Positions 62,567 through 64,000 of a stretch of DNA of 64,000 bases are shown in pieces (the stretch's first letter is position 1; every line of letters begins with the position of its first letter). The stretch is from F22 sp963678855. Its GTDB lineage: Bacteria > Bacteroidota > Bacteroidia > Bacteroidales > Bacteroidaceae. The DNA lies in the NCBI GenBank assembly GCA_963678855.1, contig OY787448.1, positions 2,604,001-2,668,000 on the forward strand, in the 5' to 3' direction. The notes below the pieces were generated by a model, which was not told the origin of the DNA, ran no database searches, and saw nothing but the letters and a program-made list of their open reading frames with translations. The translations under genes and the position numbers were made by a program.

Positions 62567-63955
62567 TTATTTCTCTTCCGCAAACATTGGATCCCAAGCT
62601 GGTAAGCGCACAGGCTTTTGCTTAAGAATCTTTTCTACCTTTTTCGTGATATATTTCTTTTCTACCACTAGGCGGAACATGTATTCGTTGAACCACTCGT
62701 CGGTCATCACTAGGTGACCAGCATTAGGACCTTGGCCCCAGCTGTTCTCTACCATCCATTTGTTTGGTGTACCGTTTGCGTCTAGGTTCACGGCCATCAA
62801 TGTCATAGCGTGTGAACTACCACTTGTAAACGTTCTGATACGAGCAGCTTTATCCATACCGAATGTAGTACCCATCAATTCATCGTAAGAGAAGTTGTCC
62901 AGGTCTAGTGTACCGTTTTCACGCAAGAAGCACTTACCTACATCGCAACTGAAGTACATCATTGTGCTGTCCTTGATTGACTTGATAGCCATATCTTTGA
63001 TTTCTTCAATAGGAAGATTCACGTATGTCCAGTTGATTCCATCATATGCGTGACGATCGTAGTCAATTTCGTACAGTTTATTGTAAGGACGAGTAGGGTC
63101 GTTCATCAACATAACGTATGTATTCTTAAGGTCTTTACCTAGGTATTCTGCATAAAATGACTTTGGTGTGTATTCTTTTGTGCTGATAGCCTTACCTGTC
63201 TTATCGCGTAGTGTCCAAGTGAACTTTGCTGGAGGTTCGCCAATATTCAGTACAAGCATGCGGTAGATAGTACCTAGCATCTCGGTCTTGCGAGCAAGTA
63301 GAGCTTTTGATTTCTCGCCTTTTGCAGCCATGTCACGAAGAATCATTGCATCTTCTTTAAGACGTAGCTTGATAAGCTTAGCCATCATAGATGTGTTGTT
63401 GCTACTGTATGTTTCTGGCATTACTTCAGCAGGAACGACACCATACTTAGAGATGATATCGATAATACCTGTAAATTGACCACCATCGCTTAGTGGGTGC
63501 TTAAACAACCACTCCACCATCTTGTCATCCATTGGCTTATCATGCGTGTCGATAATACCTTGAAGGAAAAGGTTGGATTTTTCTAGCTGGTCAAAGAAGA
63601 AGCTATACGCTTGTGAGAACTGGAAGCTACCCATGTTGTTGTTGGCAATCATTTGGGCACGGAATACGTTTAGTCCAGTAAACAACCAGCAGCGACCGCT
63701 TGACTCTTGGTCTGTAATACCTTGTGTAAGTACCTTATTTGTAAAGTGATCATCTAGCAGTGGACGAACCTCGCGGTTGACTGCTAGCTTTTTGATGCTT
63801 TCGTTACGGATAGCATTACCGATTGCTTTGTCTGAAGCTGTACCCTTGTACGCTTGTTGTATCTCCTGATACATCTTAGGGCTGATACCACCCTCTTGTG
63901 CCATCACTCCAGCCGTAGATGCTAGGGCAAAGCACGCCATAATCAATTTTTTCAT
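62567..63955 (-). CDS. pepC: PepC/bleomycin-hydrolase-type aminopeptidase (C1B), exported
   Basis: This 462-residue cysteine peptidase removes N-terminal residues from peptides. The papain-type catalytic set is complete: Q83 (oxyanion) and C89 in TDQESSGRCWLF, H382 in GSSHAMTLMAV, and N404 in MVENSWG. The bleomycin-hydrolase-type region DDKMVEWLFKHPLSDGGQF supports the subfamily. An N-terminal signal peptide (MKKLIMACFALASTAGVMAQ) sends it to the periplasm, unlike the cytosolic PepC of lactic acid bacteria. It starts 45 bases from the window end, so its promoter cannot be fully judged. It is monocistronic on the downstream side. Confidence 0.92.
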   Translation of the reverse strand: MKKLIMACFALASTAGVMAQEGGISPKMYQEIQQAYKGTASDKAIGNAIRNESIKKLAVNREVRPLLDDHFTNKVLTQGITDQESSGRCWLFTGLNVFRAQMIANNNMGSFQFSQAYSFFFDQLEKSNLFLQGIIDTHDKPMDDKMVEWLFKHPLSDGGQFTGIIDIISKYGVVPAEVMPETYSSNNTSMMAKLIKLRLKEDAMILRDMAAKGEKSKALLARKTEMLGTIYRMLVLNIGEPPAKFTWTLRDKTGKAISTKEYTPKSFYAEYLGKDLKNTYVMLMNDPTRPYNKLYEIDYDRHAYDGINWTYVNLPIEEIKDMAIKSIKDSTMMYFSCDVGKCFLRENGTLDLDNFSYDELMGTTFGMDKAARIRTFTSGSSHAMTLMAVNLDANGTPNKWMVENSWGQGPNAGHLVMTDEWFNEYMFRLVVEKKYITKKVEKILKQKPVRLPAWDPMFAEEK

Positions 63956-64000
63956 GTCAGTTGGTTTTTACGAAGATGCCCACTCTGTAGCAAGCTAGAG

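Overview
The window comes from a Bacteroidota genome, most likely order Bacteroidales (Bacteroidaceae or Prevotellaceae; I cannot fix the genus). The evidence is four SusC/SusD pairs, two hybrid two-component systems (HTCS), DUF6377- and DUF1735-type proteins, and many matches to the Bacteroidota promoter (a -7 box TAnnTTTG, in the best case preceded by TTG about 19-20 bases upstream). No rRNA, tRNA, CRISPR array, intact transposase or prophage was seen.

Layout. (1) 1-6.3 kb: an orphan PAS-containing histidine kinase, a sugar O-acetyltransferase behind an AraC regulator, and a short enzyme related to 1-deoxyxylulose-5-phosphate synthase that lacks some expected substrate residues. (2) 6.7-18.8 kb: one operon SusC-SusD-GH30-surface glycan-binding protein-DUF6377 regulator-GH3. 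This is the gene set of the known Bacteroides beta-1,6-glucan (yeast cell-wall glucan/pustulan) utilisation locus. It ends in a perfect hairpin. (3) 18.9-24.8 kb: a second, about 92% identical copy of the O-acetyltransferase, mutS2, a divergently transcribed CPA2 cation/proton antiporter and a small winged-helix gene next to four 23-bp tandem repeats. (4) 25.3-43.2 kb: HTCS followed by two complete SusC/SusD pairs, an F5/8C lipoprotein, a GH16 endo-enzyme and a GH43_24-like exo-beta-1,3-galactanase. The likely target is a beta-1,3-galactan such as the type II arabinogalactan backbone, with a beta-1,3-glucan as the alternative. (5) 43.3-46.6 kb: a decaying cluster (AraC regulator, a cupin-hydrolase fusion interrupted by an amber stop, a frameshifted short-chain dehydrogenase) with several strong inverted repeats. 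(6) 46.8-61.9 kb on the minus strand: HTCS, then GH53-SusC-SusD-SusE-GH53-GH2, which matches the known pectic beta-1,4-galactan locus. (7) 62.6-64 kb: a secreted PepC-type aminopeptidase.

How it works together. Each polysaccharide locus follows the same plan. A lipoprotein endo-enzyme and binding proteins act at the cell surface, SusC/SusD imports oligosaccharides, a periplasmic exo-enzyme (GH3, GH43 or GH2) finishes them, and a sensor-regulator that detects the oligosaccharide switches on the operon. The window therefore describes a cell able to use fungal beta-1,6-glucan and, most probably, both kinds of plant galactan.

The most unusual items are the duplicated acetyltransferase genes flanking the beta-1,6-glucan locus, the internal duplication in its binding protein, the substituted short DXS-like enzyme with a potentially structured leader, the 4 x 23-bp palindromic repeats beside a winged-helix gene, and the amber-interrupted cupin-hydrolase. 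All family names rest on motif recognition by eye; no database search was possible.
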